From assembly GCA_025352105.1 (NCBI GenBank), contig JANXUB010000143.1:1-54983 (forward strand): 54,983 nt of DNA, read 5' to 3'. The position numbers were made by a program, and so were the translations under genes. The stretch's first letter is position 1. Every line of letters begins with the position of its first letter. Under the pieces are notes generated by a model. It was not told the DNA's origin and searched no databases. It worked only from the letters and a program-made list of their open reading frames with translations. Positions 17,917 to 27,370 of the stretch are shown here, piece by piece. The stretch is from Burkholderiales bacterium (GTDB lineage Bacteria > Pseudomonadota > Gammaproteobacteria > Burkholderiales > Casimicrobiaceae).

Positions 17917-20595
17917 ATGTCTGAGATTAGTCGAACCGCATTATTTGGAAAACTTAATCCATTACTTTACAAGGCCATAGAAGGCGCGACAGTTTTTTGC
18001 AAACTGCGCGGCAATCCGTACGTCGAGCTGGTGCACTGGCTGCATCAAATTCTCAGCACCAACGATAGCGATATGCACCGCATCATTCGTCACTTCGAAG
18101 TGGATGCGTCAAAACTTGCCGCTGATTTAACCAAGGCGCTGGACAACCTGCCACGCGGCGCTACCGCCATTTCCGACCTCTCGGAACACATCGAAAATGC
18201 CGTCGAGCGTGCTTGGGTGTATGGAACGCTCAAGTATCAGGATTCGCAGGTGCGTAGCGCCTACATCCTGGTGGGCCTGGTTAAGACGATGGGGTTGCGC
18301 AACATCCTGTACGGCATCTCGAAAGAGTTCGAGAAGTTAGGTATTGACGCGCTCTCTGAGAAGCTGCCGGATATCGTCAAAGGCTCGCCTGAAGAAACGC
18401 TTGCCGCCAGTGACGGCTCCGGTCTTAGTGGTGAGCCCGGAGAGGCGAGTGGTGCCATGGCACCCGCACAAATGGGCAAGCAGGAAGCGCTCAAAAAATA
18501 CGCCATTGATCTCACCGAAAAAGCCAAAAACGGTGAGCTTGATCCCGTCACCGGACGCGATGAAGAGATCCGCCAGATTGTCGACATTCTCATGCGTCGC
18601 CGTCAAAACAACCCAATCCTCACAGGCGAAGCGGGCGTCGGTAAAACGGCAGTCGTTGAAGGCTTCGCGCTGCGCCTGGCCAAAGGCGATGTTCCTCCGC
18701 AACTCAAAGATGTTTCTCTGTTGACGCTCGACATCGGATTGTTGCAAGCCGGTGCCAGCATGAAGGGTGAGTTCGAGCAACGTTTGCGTCAGGTGATCGA
18801 CGAAGTGCAAGCGAGCCCTAAACCGATCATCCTGTTTGTCGACGAAGTTCACACGCTCGTCGGTGCGGGCGGTGCAGCAGGTACCGGCGATGCGGCCAAC
18901 CTGCTAAAGCCCGCCCTCGCTCGCGGTACGCTGCGCACCATAGGCGCGACCACGTGGGCCGAATACAAAAAATACATCGAAAAAGATCCCGCGTTGACAC
19001 GGCGCTTCCAGGTCGTGCAAGTTCCGGAACCAGACGAACCCAAGGCCGTGGCCATGTTGCGCGGCGTGGCGACCGTGCTCGAAAAGCACCATAAAGTGCT
19101 GCTGCTCGACGAGGCAATCACCGCTGCTGTGAATTTGTCACATCGCTACATTCCGGCGCGCCAGTTGCCGGATAAGGCGGTCAGTTTGCTCGACACCAGT
19201 TGCGCTCGCGTGGCTGTGAGCCAGCATGCGACACCGCCCGAAGTTGAGGACACACTGCGCAAGATTGAAATGCTTGACGTCGAAATCGGCATCATTGATC
19301 GCGAAGCCGCAGTCGGCATCGCCATTGGTGAGCGCCTGACCGAGGCGCAGGCCAAGCGTGCGATCCACGCGGACAAGCTCGCTTTACTCGACGCCCGCTG
19401 GAAAGAAGAAAAAGTGCTCGTCGAGCAAATCCTCGATCTGCGAGGGAAGCTTCGCGGTTCGGGCGACGGCAAGGTCGACACCGCCGTGCCGCTCGGAGAC
19501 GACGCACGAGCCGCCATGCTCAAAGATCTGGGCGAACTGCAAGGCAAGCTCGCCACGATGCAAGGCGACACGCCGCTGATCCTGCCCGCTGTGGATGCGC
19601 AAGCGGTTGCGTCCGTGGTCGCCGACTGGACGGGTATTCCGGTCGGTCGGATGGTTAAAAACGAGGTCGAGGCAATACTGAAAATCGCCGACACCTTGAA
19701 CCAGCGTGTCATCGGCCAGCGTCATGGTCTTGACATGATCGCCAAGCGCATTCAGACCAGCCGCGCCAAGCTTGACAATCCGAACAAGCCAATCGGCGTG
19801 TTCATGTTGGTCGGCCCGTCGGGCGTGGGTAAGACCGAGACTGCGCTCACGCTCGCCGAGCAGCTCTACGGCGGCGAGCAGAACATGATCACCATCAACA
19901 TGAGTGAATTTCAGGAAGCGCACACCGTCTCCACGCTCAAAGGCGCGCCTCCGGGCTACGTTGGCTACGGCGAGGGCGGTGTGTTGACCGAGGCCGTGCG
20001 GCGCAAGCCTTACAGCGTGGTGCTCCTGGATGAGGTCGAAAAAGCTCACCCTGACGTGCACGAAATCTTCTTCCAGGTGTTCGACAAAGGCATCATGGAG
20101 GACGGCGAAGGCCGCATGATCGACTTCAAGAACTGCGTCATCATTTTGACCAGTAACGTCGGCAGCGAGCTCATCATGAGCATGACGCGCGATCCCGAGT
20201 TGATGCCACAACCGGAGGACATCGCAAAGGCGCTACGTGAGCCGCTGCTTAAAGTGTTTCCTGCTGCATTGCTTGGCCGGATTCAGACCGTACCGTACTT
20301 CCCGCTCAGCGACGAAATGCTCGGCAACATCATTCGCCTGCAACTTGGTCGTATCAAAAAACGCATTGCCGAGAACCACAAAGCCGACTTCAACTACAGC
20401 GAGGAGGTGGTCAAATTAATCGCCTCGCGTTGCACTGAAATCGAGAGCGGTGGCCGCATGATCGACGCGATCCTGACCAATACGATTCTTCCAAAGTTGT
20501 CTGAGGAATATTTGCGGCGCACAATGGACGGCCACGCCCTGAAAAAAGTCGATATCGGTGTCGCTAACGGGGACTTCGAATACGTCTTCGAATAG
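17917..20595 (+). CDS. clpV: ClpV (TssH) AAA+ sheath disassembly ATPase
   Basis: 892 residues. The N-domain (~1-160) begins [23 protein letters not shown]1 has Walker [14 protein letters not shown] and Walker [19 protein letters not shown]2 has [20 protein letters not shown] and [18 protein letters not shown], with a coiled middle domain between. ClpV unfolds contracted TssB/TssC. AAAGGGG lies 8 nt before the ATG; an upstream in-frame GTG at 17911 is possible. Full length for the family. Confidence 0.97.
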   Translation: MSEISRTALFGKLNPLLYKAIEGATVFCKLRGNPYVELVHWLHQILSTNDSDMHRIIRHFEVDASKLAADLTKALDNLPRGATAISDLSEHIENAVERAWVYGTLKYQDSQVRSAYILVGLVKTMGLRNILYGISKEFEKLGIDALSEKLPDIVKGSPEETLAASDGSGLSGEPGEASGAMAPAQMGKQEALKKYAIDLTEKAKNGELDPVTGRDEEIRQIVDILMRRRQNNPILTGEAGVGKTAVVEGFALRLAKGDVPPQLKDVSLLTLDIGLLQAGASMKGEFEQRLRQVIDEVQASPKPIILFVDEVHTLVGAGGAAGTGDAANLLKPALARGTLRTIGATTWAEYKKYIEKDPALTRRFQVVQVPEPDEPKAVAMLRGVATVLEKHHKVLLLDEAITAAVNLSHRYIPARQLPDKAVSLLDTSCARVAVSQHATPPEVEDTLRKIEMLDVEIGIIDREAAVGIAIGERLTEAQAKRAIHADKLALLDARWKEEKVLVEQILDLRGKLRGSGDGKVDTAVPLGDDARAAMLKDLGELQGKLATMQGDTPLILPAVDAQAVASVVADWTGIPVGRMVKNEVEAILKIADTLNQRVIGQRHGLDMIAKRIQTSRAKLDNPNKPIGVFMLVGPSGVGKTETALTLAEQLYGGEQNMITINMSEFQEAHTVSTLKGAPPGYVGYGEGGVLTEAVRRKPYSVVLLDEVEKAHPDVHEIFFQVFDKGIMEDGEGRMIDFKNCVIILTSNVGSELIMSMTRDPELMPQPEDIAKALREPLLKVFPAALLGRIQTVPYFPLSDEMLGNIIRLQLGRIKKRIAENHKADFNYSEEVVKLIASRCTEIESGGRMIDAILTNTILPKLSEEYLRRTMDGHALKKVDIGVANGDFEYVFE

Positions 20596-20660
20596 AACGA
20601 TCACAAGACGAAATCGCGCGGTGCAGACCCTGTCGCCACCGCGCGTACGACGACCCCACA

Positions 20661-22079
20661 ATGCCGTACGACAAGAGTAAGCCAGCCAGGTCAAAGCCGA
20701 AGCCTCGATCTGGCTCAAACGTTAAATCCGGCGCTGCACGTTCATCCGGCGCTCGTTCGCCGAAGGGCCAGACGGTCACGCTTTCGCTCGAACAGGCAAT
20801 CGATCACGTGCGCGGCTTGCTCGCGCAGGGCGATTTGATGAACGCGGAGAACCTGCTTGGCACGGTGCGAGCCGTGTTGCCTGACGAGCCCGATGCGATG
20901 CATTTGTCAGGCGCGCTACTTGATCTGCAGGGCCGAGTCGCCGAGGCGCTGCCGCTGCTCGAGCGCGCTGTTGGGCTCAAGCCTGACGATCCTGGTCGCT
21001 GGAACGATTTGGGCAATGTGTTGCTCAAGCTCAATCGCCGTGAAGATGCGCGTGCAGCTTATGAGAAGAGTGTGGTGCTGGCTTGCGAAACGCAGGCTGC
21101 AGCGGTCGCGTATAACAATCTTGGTCGCCTTCTCACGGACTCCGATGATCTGGTCGCAGCGGAGCGATCGTTTCGAAACGCCACTGAGCTCCTGCCAGAG
21201 TACGGTCTCGCTTTCTACAATCTGTCGGATGTCCTTGCCAAACTTGGCCGTTCCGCCGACGCAGCCGACGCCTGCGCCCGTGCGGTTGTGATGATGCCGC
21301 AAAGCGCGCCGCGCGAGCATGTGGCACGTGCGCTGATTCACTTGGGCCGCACTGACGAAGCCATCGCGCACTATGAAAAGTGGCTTGCCGAAGAACCCGA
21401 TAATCCGGTGCTCAAACATCATCTTTTGGCACTCAAAGCGCCTGACCTCGCAGAGCGCGCGAGCGACGCCTATGTAGAGTCCGTGTTTGACGGATTTGCC
21501 AAGTCCTTTGATTCGAAGCTCGCGCAACTTGGTTATCACGCGCCGGAACGCGTCTTCGAGGCATTTCAGGCGCTTTATCCCACAGCCTCAGGTGCGCTTG
21601 ATATCGCCGATGCGGGCTGCGGTACGGGGCTGTGCGGGCCATTGGTCAAGCAGTGGGCAAAGCGTCTTTGCGGCTTTGATCTATCCGGCGGGATGTTGAA
21701 GGGGGCAGAAGCACGAGGGGACTACACCGATTTGCACAAGGCCGAACTGGTGGCGTTTCTCAATGCCCATGAGGCTCAATTTGATGTGGTCATTTCGGCT
21801 GACACTTTGTGCTACTTTGGTCAGCTCAATGACGCACTGCAAGCCTCAGCCCGCGCCTTGCGCGCTGGTGGTCACCTGATATTCACCGTAGAGGCGCTTG
21901 ACGACAACAGCGTGCCGCACCGCCTGCTCGGCAGTGGTCGCTATGCCCACAGCTTGAGCCACGTCGAGACGGCGGCGCGCGCGGCGGGGCTCCAACTATT
22001 GAGCCACAAGCACGTCGCTTTGCGGGCGGAAGGTGGCCGCACGGTACACGGTTGGCTGGCCTCGCTGGGCCGCACTTAG
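20661..22079 (+). CDS. TPR-repeat SAM-dependent methyltransferase 1
   Basis: 472 residues. A short Lys/Arg/Ser-rich tail (~1-37) precedes roughly five TPR units (~45-260; for example PGRWNDLGNVLLKLNRREDA and AVAYNNLGRLLTD). A class I methyltransferase domain follows (~280-470) with motif I DAGCGTGLCGPL, FDLSGGML and DVVISADTLCYFG. Substrate unknown; TPR-methyltransferase fusions are common and often act on proteins. It lies 65 bp after clpV on the same strand and has a tandem paralogue immediately downstream. A T6SS regulatory role is only suggested by position. Confidence 0.85.
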   Translation: MPYDKSKPARSKPKPRSGSNVKSGAARSSGARSPKGQTVTLSLEQAIDHVRGLLAQGDLMNAENLLGTVRAVLPDEPDAMHLSGALLDLQGRVAEALPLLERAVGLKPDDPGRWNDLGNVLLKLNRREDARAAYEKSVVLACETQAAAVAYNNLGRLLTDSDDLVAAERSFRNATELLPEYGLAFYNLSDVLAKLGRSADAADACARAVVMMPQSAPREHVARALIHLGRTDEAIAHYEKWLAEEPDNPVLKHHLLALKAPDLAERASDAYVESVFDGFAKSFDSKLAQLGYHAPERVFEAFQALYPTASGALDIADAGCGTGLCGPLVKQWAKRLCGFDLSGGMLKGAEARGDYTDLHKAELVAFLNAHEAQFDVVISADTLCYFGQLNDALQASARALRAGGHLIFTVEALDDNSVPHRLLGSGRYAHSLSHVETAARAAGLQLLSHKHVALRAEGGRTVHGWLASLGRT

Positions 22080-22183
22080 GGCAACGGTTTTCGTGGTTGG
22101 CGTGCGCTGCATTGACGACATCCCATCCGCAAACTTCGCACACTTCGCAAATTTCTTCACTCGAATCGACAGGCTCCGACGTC

Positions 22184-23308
22184 ATGAGTAATCCCGAAAG
22201 CAGCCCTGAACCAACGGCGTTATCGCCCGCCGAACGCTATGCGAGCATGCGCGAAACGCAGTTAGCCCGAGCGCTTGTCAATAATCCGGAGGACGTTTCG
22301 GCGTGGTTGGCGATGGGCGATTTTCTGGTCGGGCAAGAGCGCAATCGCGACGCGGCGGCGACGTATCGCGACGTCCTTGATCGCCATCCTGACCACGTCG
22401 CGGCGCACTGCAAACTGGGCCGCGTGCTGTGCATGTATCCGGCGTTTCAGGACGAAGCCATCGAGTTGCTGACGCGTGCGATTGCGCTTGATGCCAGCGC
22501 AACTGAGGCTTACCGACCGCTTGCCGCGAACCTGAACACTAAAGGCCGGCGCGAAGAGGCAATCGAGGTGCTGCGTCAGTGGTGCGCGGCAGCCCCCGAC
22601 GATCCAATGGCGGCGCATTTTCTTGCCGCGCATACGGGCGACAGCGCGCCAGATCGCGCGACCGATGCCTTCGTTCGGGCGACGTTCGACCCGACCGCTG
22701 GCAAGTTCGACCATCTCCTTCGCGACGTGTTGCAATACCGCGCGCCTGAGGTGCTTCACGCACATTTGGAGCCCATGCTGCCTGCTGCGGCGAAAGGAGC
22801 ACTAAACGTTCTCGACATGGGCTGCGGCACGGGGCTGTGCGCGCCGTTGTTGCGGCCTCTGTCACGTCGGCTGACAGGCGTTGATCTGTCATCGGCAATG
22901 CTGACCAAGGCCCGTGAGGCGGGCGGCTACGACGCACTTGACGAGGCTGAGTTGACCGCTTATCTCGATCAATCGAATCAGTCGGGCGCGACATTCGATC
23001 TGCTGTTCGCAGCCGACACACTCGTTTATTTCGGACGACTGGAGAAGCTTCTCGCGCAGGCATTCTCGGCGCTGACGCCGGGTGGATGGGTCGCTTTCAC
23101 GGTTGAGCGAATGGCCGAAGCGGTCGACGGGCCGCCTCGTGACTGGATGCTCGATCTCACTGGGCGCTACAAGCATGGCGCAGGCTACGTCAAGCGCGTT
23201 TTGGCGCAGACGGGCTTCGTATCGACACAGGTTACCGAGGCGCAGGTTCGAGTTGAGTCGAACGCGCCTGTTGTCGCGCTTGTCGTGGCCGCGATGAAGC
23301 CGCTGTGA
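22184..23308 (+). CDS. TPR-repeat SAM-dependent methyltransferase 2
   Basis: 374 residues from the ATG at 22184; the frame is open back to 22052 inside the previous gene, but that extension looks non-coding. It has fewer TPR units (~25-140; WLAMGDFLVGQERNRDAAAT) and a methyltransferase domain with motif I DMGCGTGLCAPL, GVDLSSAML and FDLLFAADTLVYFG. It is clearly paralogous to the upstream gene: both share a conserved GCGTGLC block and a similar YxxLxxAEL stretch, so the pair arose by tandem duplication with loss of the basic tail. Function unknown. Confidence 0.82.
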   Translation: MSNPESSPEPTALSPAERYASMRETQLARALVNNPEDVSAWLAMGDFLVGQERNRDAAATYRDVLDRHPDHVAAHCKLGRVLCMYPAFQDEAIELLTRAIALDASATEAYRPLAANLNTKGRREEAIEVLRQWCAAAPDDPMAAHFLAAHTGDSAPDRATDAFVRATFDPTAGKFDHLLRDVLQYRAPEVLHAHLEPMLPAAAKGALNVLDMGCGTGLCAPLLRPLSRRLTGVDLSSAMLTKAREAGGYDALDEAELTAYLDQSNQSGATFDLLFAADTLVYFGRLEKLLAQAFSALTPGGWVAFTVERMAEAVDGPPRDWMLDLTGRYKHGAGYVKRVLAQTGFVSTQVTEAQVRVESNAPVVALVVAAMKPL

Positions 23309-23346
23309 AGCCGTTTTTTAACGAGTGCGCCGCGTCGCCGGACATA

Positions 23347-23464
23347 ACAGCTTTTTCGTACAATGGCGTTTTCTTGGGAGCTAAAAGGCATTTTAGTTGA
23401 TAGTCGACTTCATATAAATATAGCGTCTAGCCCATTTGTAATAGGGGTTCGTCTAAAAAGCTGT
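23347..23464 (+). repeat. 118-bp imperfect palindromic intergenic repeat, copy B
   Basis: The clearest copy. The ends ACAGCTTTTT and AAAAAGCTGT are perfect inverted complements; the centre GTCGAC (23403-23408) is exactly midway; the inner arms GAGCTA and TAGCCC lie in mirror position. It begins 38 bases after the methyltransferase stop and ends 99 bases before the patatin start. Confidence 0.85.
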
Positions 23465-23563
23465 AAGGAGGGTCAGTTCGCGTGCAAGTCAGCGTAGTCA
23501 GGGATAAATGGCTTTGTGCGGTGCATCGCTCAGGCGACACCGTGCCCAGGTTTCGGTAGCTCC

Positions 23564-24769
23564 ATGGCGCTAGGCACCCTCATTTACTCTGCGCTTTCAC
23601 CGCAATCGGGCACCGCACGCGCGCTTGTGTTGATGGGCGGCGGCGCGCGGACGGCGTATCAGGTGGGTGTGCTCAAGGCGATGGCCGCCATGCTGGTGCA
23701 ATCGGGCAAATTACCTGCCGATCAATTTCCGTTCTCGGTGCTGGTGGGCACGTCGGCAGGCGCGATCAATGCGGCGTGTCTGGCGGGAGAGGCTGAGTTC
23801 GGCTGCCACGCGTTTGACGACTTGGCAACGTTTTGGCAAAAGATGCGCTCAGGGGATGTTTACCAGCTGAACAAAACCTCCGCTGGCTCGTGGTTGCCGG
23901 GCAGCAACAAGTATCTTGCCGCGTTGAATTTGTCGCGCGGCGCCTTGGCTCACGGAGCCATTCTCGACAACGCGCCATTGGCGGAGACGCTCCGAAAAGC
24001 CGTGTCATTTGCGGGCATTGATCGGGCGCTGGCCAACAAAACGCTCGACACGGTTGCTGTCACAGCGTCGAGCTATTCGAGCGGCGTGCACTGGACGTTT
24101 TGTCATGGCAAGGACGACGATCAGTCGCAGACCTGGTCACGCCCCGGACGTCGCGCCGAGTTCCAGAGCATTGGCGTCGATCACCTGATGGCCTCAAGCG
24201 CCATTCCGTTTGTATTCCCTGCGACCGCAATCACGGTCGATGGTCAGGCTGAGTATTTTGGCGATGGCTCGATGCGCCAGATTTCACCTCTGTCGCCCGC
24301 GATGCATCTGGGCGCAGATCGCATCATGGTGATCGGTGTCGGTCAGCCCAAGCGCTCGGCCCTCGCGGGCGACGCGCCTGTGCAAGTCAGGCCGGGCTTG
24401 AGCGCGGTCGCCGCGCATGCGATGGCAAGCGTGTTTCACGACACCTTGCAGGCGGACGTGGAGCAGGCGCAGCGCGTCACCGAAACACTGAGGCAATTGC
24501 CACCGTCGGTCGCTGCTGTGCTCCCGTATCGGCCGATTCGCGTGCTCGCCATGCAGCCGTCGCAATCGCTCGATGCGCTGGCCTTGAAGCACGCTCAGGA
24601 TTTGCCCCTGGAAGTTCGCAAGGCGCTCGGCGGATTGATCAGCGACGCGGGTGGCGCGTCGCTCGCAAGCTATCTATTGTTCGAGCCCGAGTTCGTCAAT
24701 GCGTTGATAGGCCTAGGGCAGCGCGACGCGTATTCGCGAGCGGGGGAGTTGCTGGAGTTTTTCTCGTAG
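23564..24769 (+). CDS. Patatin-like phospholipase family protein
   Basis: 401 residues from the ATG at 23564. Patatin signatures: oxyanion loop LVLMGGGARTAYQVGVL near residue 20, nucleophile elbow VGTSAGAIN (GxSxG), and the catalytic Asp in FGDGSMRQISPL (DGS rather than the commoner DGG/DGA). It is expected to hydrolyse acyl chains of lipids. No signal peptide is visible. Its place inside a T6SS locus raises the idea of a lipase effector, but this subfamily is also common as a housekeeping membrane-lipid enzyme and no immunity gene adjoins it; the convergent neighbour is a kinase. Confidence 0.85.
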   Translation: MALGTLIYSALSPQSGTARALVLMGGGARTAYQVGVLKAMAAMLVQSGKLPADQFPFSVLVGTSAGAINAACLAGEAEFGCHAFDDLATFWQKMRSGDVYQLNKTSAGSWLPGSNKYLAALNLSRGALAHGAILDNAPLAETLRKAVSFAGIDRALANKTLDTVAVTASSYSSGVHWTFCHGKDDDQSQTWSRPGRRAEFQSIGVDHLMASSAIPFVFPATAITVDGQAEYFGDGSMRQISPLSPAMHLGADRIMVIGVGQPKRSALAGDAPVQVRPGLSAVAAHAMASVFHDTLQADVEQAQRVTETLRQLPPSVAAVLPYRPIRVLAMQPSQSLDALALKHAQDLPLEVRKALGGLISDAGGASLASYLLFEPEFVNALIGLGQRDAYSRAGELLEFFS

Positions 24770-24797
24770 CGCGAGGGCGAAGGCGAAGTGGAAAGCG

Positions 24798-27155
24798 CTA
24801 GTAACCCGGCACACGTGCGTTGCGCGCGGCTCGGTCATAGGCGCGCTTGAATTGCGGCATGTCACGCTCTGAAATTTCCGAACCGTACGCGCGATCCGCT
24901 CGCAGCATGGACGCGTACATACGCTCGCAGTTGGCTTCGTCGCCATTCTGGCAATAGCTGACAGCCAGATTGTTGAAGGCAATGGCTTTGGAGCGCGCGG
25001 TGGCGTCGGGATGCGCGACCAGTTCATTCCATGCAGCGCGTGCTGCCGAAATCTCCCCACGCTTGAAGGCCGCATTGCCAGCGGCTGACAAATCCTCGAC
25101 CGTGCGGCGTGGCGGTGTGACGACCAATCCACCGGTCGTAGGTGCGATCGCAGCTTTCTGTCGATCAGCTTCAAGCTTCGCCTTGGCCGCCGCCAGACGA
25201 TCCTCTTCTTCGCGTGCGCGGCGAGCTTTCTCGTCCTGTTCGGCACGCGAGGCGACCGCGCGATCCTCGGCTTCCTGTTTCTGTTTGCGGATGCGCTCGT
25301 CGTTATCCGCTTTGGTTTTGGCGGCTTTTTCCAGCGCGTCGGCCTTGGCTTTCTCTTGCGCTTCGCGTTTGGCTTTGGCGAGCTTTTCTTCCTCTTCCTT
25401 GCGCGCGGCTTCCTTGGCGTCAGGAACCGGATTGATCGCTGGAGCGGCTGTGGCGGGGGCTGCATTTGCTGGCGCTGGCGCTAGTGCCGGAGCCGCTTTG
25501 GCGGGCGCGACAACCGAGGGCGCGGACACAGGCGCTGGCGATGGAGAAGGCACAGGAGCAGGCGCTGGTGCCGCCGCAGCGATGGTGGGTGCAGCCTGGG
25601 CGACGATCAAGCCGGAAGGCGCAGCGGTGTCAGCGGGTGTCTGCGTTGACGGCGACGCCGAAGCTGCGATTGGGGCCGGAGCAGCGCCGCGATTCATCGC
25701 GAAATAGCCGCCCACAGCGGCTACGGCGGCAGCCAACCCGACAACAAGCCACGTTTTTGACTTGCCGCTGCCGCTGGTGGCCTCAGCGTCGCCATAGCTC
25801 GCCGCGCGAGCCGCTGCTATGGGAGCGACGGGCGGTGGTGACGCGCTCGGCGAAATGGTTCGAGGCTCGGCTTTCGGCTTTGATCGGTCCGGCGCATTAG
25901 TAAGTGGCCGCGCGGTTTCCTCGGCGGTTTTTCGCGTGGCTGCGGCAACAGCAGCGGCATTCCAGATGACGGTTTTGTCATCGTCTTCGGCAGCTGGGGT
26001 GGCTCGACTGACGCCGCCGCTGACCATGGGCGGAATGCTCACGGTCATCGGTGGCATGTTCACCGATACGACTGGTGGCGCTGGCGCTGGCGTTGGCGTT
26101 GGCGACGGCACCGATTGAGCCGAGCGCACAAAGGCAGTTGCAAGCGGCTGAGAGGGGGCGGTTGCCGGGACTGTCGGGGCCGATGGTGTCCCGGAGGCTG
26201 CCGGTGCAGTGTTCCTGCCCGCAATCTCGGTTCGAGCATATTGCGTACGCGGCTCGGCGGGCAGCGGCTCGGTCCAACCGAGCGCATCGCGGAGTTCATC
26301 AACGCTCTGGAAGCGATTTTCCGGACGCACCGCCAGCGCGGCAATCACGGCTTCGATGAACGTCGGCGATACCGAAACCCGAACCTTGCTGGTCATGTTG
26401 CGGATTGGATCGGTGATCATGCGTGCCACAGCTTGCGGCGGCGCAACCCCCGTCAGCATGTAGTACAACACCGCGCCCAAGCCGTAAACATCGGTCCACG
26501 GGCCTTGATGCATGGTGCCGTCGTCGACGTATTGTTCGATAGGCGCGTAGCCGGGCTTCAAAATGGTGGTCAGGGCTTGCGTCATGCCGCCGATCACCAG
26601 CCGCGCTGCCCCGAGATCAAGCAGCACTGGCGCTCCTGAGCCACGCATCAGGATGTTGTCGGGCGATACGTCGCGGTGGAGGACGTTTTGCGCATGCAGA
26701 AGCGACAGCGCGTCCATGACTGGCTCCAGCAGGCGCCGGATGCGGGCTTCGTCAAAATCTTCGTTGGTCAGCCGCCAATCGCGCAACGTTTTGCCTTCGT
26801 AGTAGCGCATCGCCATGTAGGCCGTGGAATTTTGCTCCCAGACCCGATGCACCTCGACCAATGCCGGATGCGAAAACTTGGCCAGCATCTGCGCTTCGCG
26901 CATGAAGTTTTTGAGGCCAGAGGCGAACGCATTGGTATTTAACTGTGATCGCACCATCACTGACTGGTTACCCGTGCGTCCGGCAATCGAGGACGGCAAG
27001 TATTCCTTGATCGCCACGACGCGATCAAGCGCAGCCTCATAGGCCAGATAGACAATACCGAACCCACCTTCGCCGACGATGCCGGTAATGGTGAAGTCGC
27101 CCAGAGTCGAACCGATAGGCAATTGATTAAGGTTGTGCTGCGACGGAGTGTCCAT
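24798..27155 (-). CDS. Transmembrane Ser/Thr protein kinase 3 with coiled coil and TPR-like tail
   Basis: 785 residues. The kinase domain (~15-290) has GEGGFGIVY, VVAIKEYLP, HRDVSPDN and DLG in place of DFG (LLDLGAARLVIGG). A very long Pro/Ala linker, a membrane helix (~468-488) and a further Ala/Pro stretch lead to a charged coiled coil (~578-668, rich in KEEEEKLAKAKREAQ-type heptads). The C-terminal module (~680-785) is TPR-like and resembles the C-terminus of the lipoprotein at 5748-6236. The predicted coiled coil and TPR module are periplasmic. It is divergent from kinase 4 and convergent with the patatin gene. Likely sensor kinase of the T6SS phosphorylation layer. Confidence 0.88.
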   Translation of the reverse strand: MDTPSQHNLNQLPIGSTLGDFTITGIVGEGGFGIVYLAYEAALDRVVAIKEYLPSSIAGRTGNQSVMVRSQLNTNAFASGLKNFMREAQMLAKFSHPALVEVHRVWEQNSTAYMAMRYYEGKTLRDWRLTNEDFDEARIRRLLEPVMDALSLLHAQNVLHRDVSPDNILMRGSGAPVLLDLGAARLVIGGMTQALTTILKPGYAPIEQYVDDGTMHQGPWTDVYGLGAVLYYMLTGVAPPQAVARMITDPIRNMTSKVRVSVSPTFIEAVIAALAVRPENRFQSVDELRDALGWTEPLPAEPRTQYARTEIAGRNTAPAASGTPSAPTVPATAPSQPLATAFVRSAQSVPSPTPTPAPAPPVVSVNMPPMTVSIPPMVSGGVSRATPAAEDDDKTVIWNAAAVAAATRKTAEETARPLTNAPDRSKPKAEPRTISPSASPPPVAPIAAARAASYGDAEATSGSGKSKTWLVVGLAAAVAAVGGYFAMNRGAAPAPIAASASPSTQTPADTAAPSGLIVAQAAPTIAAAAPAPAPVPSPSPAPVSAPSVVAPAKAAPALAPAPANAAPATAAPAINPVPDAKEAARKEEEEKLAKAKREAQEKAKADALEKAAKTKADNDERIRKQKQEAEDRAVASRAEQDEKARRAREEEDRLAAAKAKLEADRQKAAIAPTTGGLVVTPPRRTVEDLSAAGNAAFKRGEISAARAAWNELVAHPDATARSKAIAFNNLAVSYCQNGDEANCERMYASMLRADRAYGSEISERDMPQFKRAYDRAARNARVPGY

Positions 27156-27370
27156 CAGGGCCGAAAGGCAGATAACTCATATATTATGGCGTCTCCGCCG
27201 ACAAACACAAAGACGGAACGCGGTACGAAAACGTGACTACGGTCGCGATGGCGCATAAATGGTCACACTTCAAGCGAGCCTTAGGCGGCGATTTGTTCAT
27301 CGTTTCCTTTAATGTCACAACGCTTGATCGTTTCACGTCCTGACTATCGTCCAGCGTTAAGCTTCTGACT
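27156..27370. promoter_or_regulatory. Divergent promoter region between kinases 3 and 4
   Basis: 215 bases separating two head-to-head kinase genes, so it must hold both promoters. I see no clear -35/-10 pairs and no strong palindrome; neither start codon has a strong purine-rich ribosome site. It does not contain a copy of the 118-bp repeat. Confidence 0.35.

Noticed and set aside
22052..22183. N-terminal extension of the second methyltransferase
   Set aside because: The stretch overlaps the previous gene, starts with TTG and lacks family-like sequence; the ATG at 22184 fits better.
23564..24769. Patatin-like protein as a T6SS lipase effector
   Set aside because: No adjacent immunity gene, no vgrG or PAAR beside it, and the subfamily is widespread outside T6SS loci; kept as an enzyme of unknown role.
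24970..25707. Forward open frame of Ala/Ser-rich composition opposite kinase 3
   Set aside because: It is the complement of the low-complexity linker and coiled-coil coding region; composition alone keeps it open.
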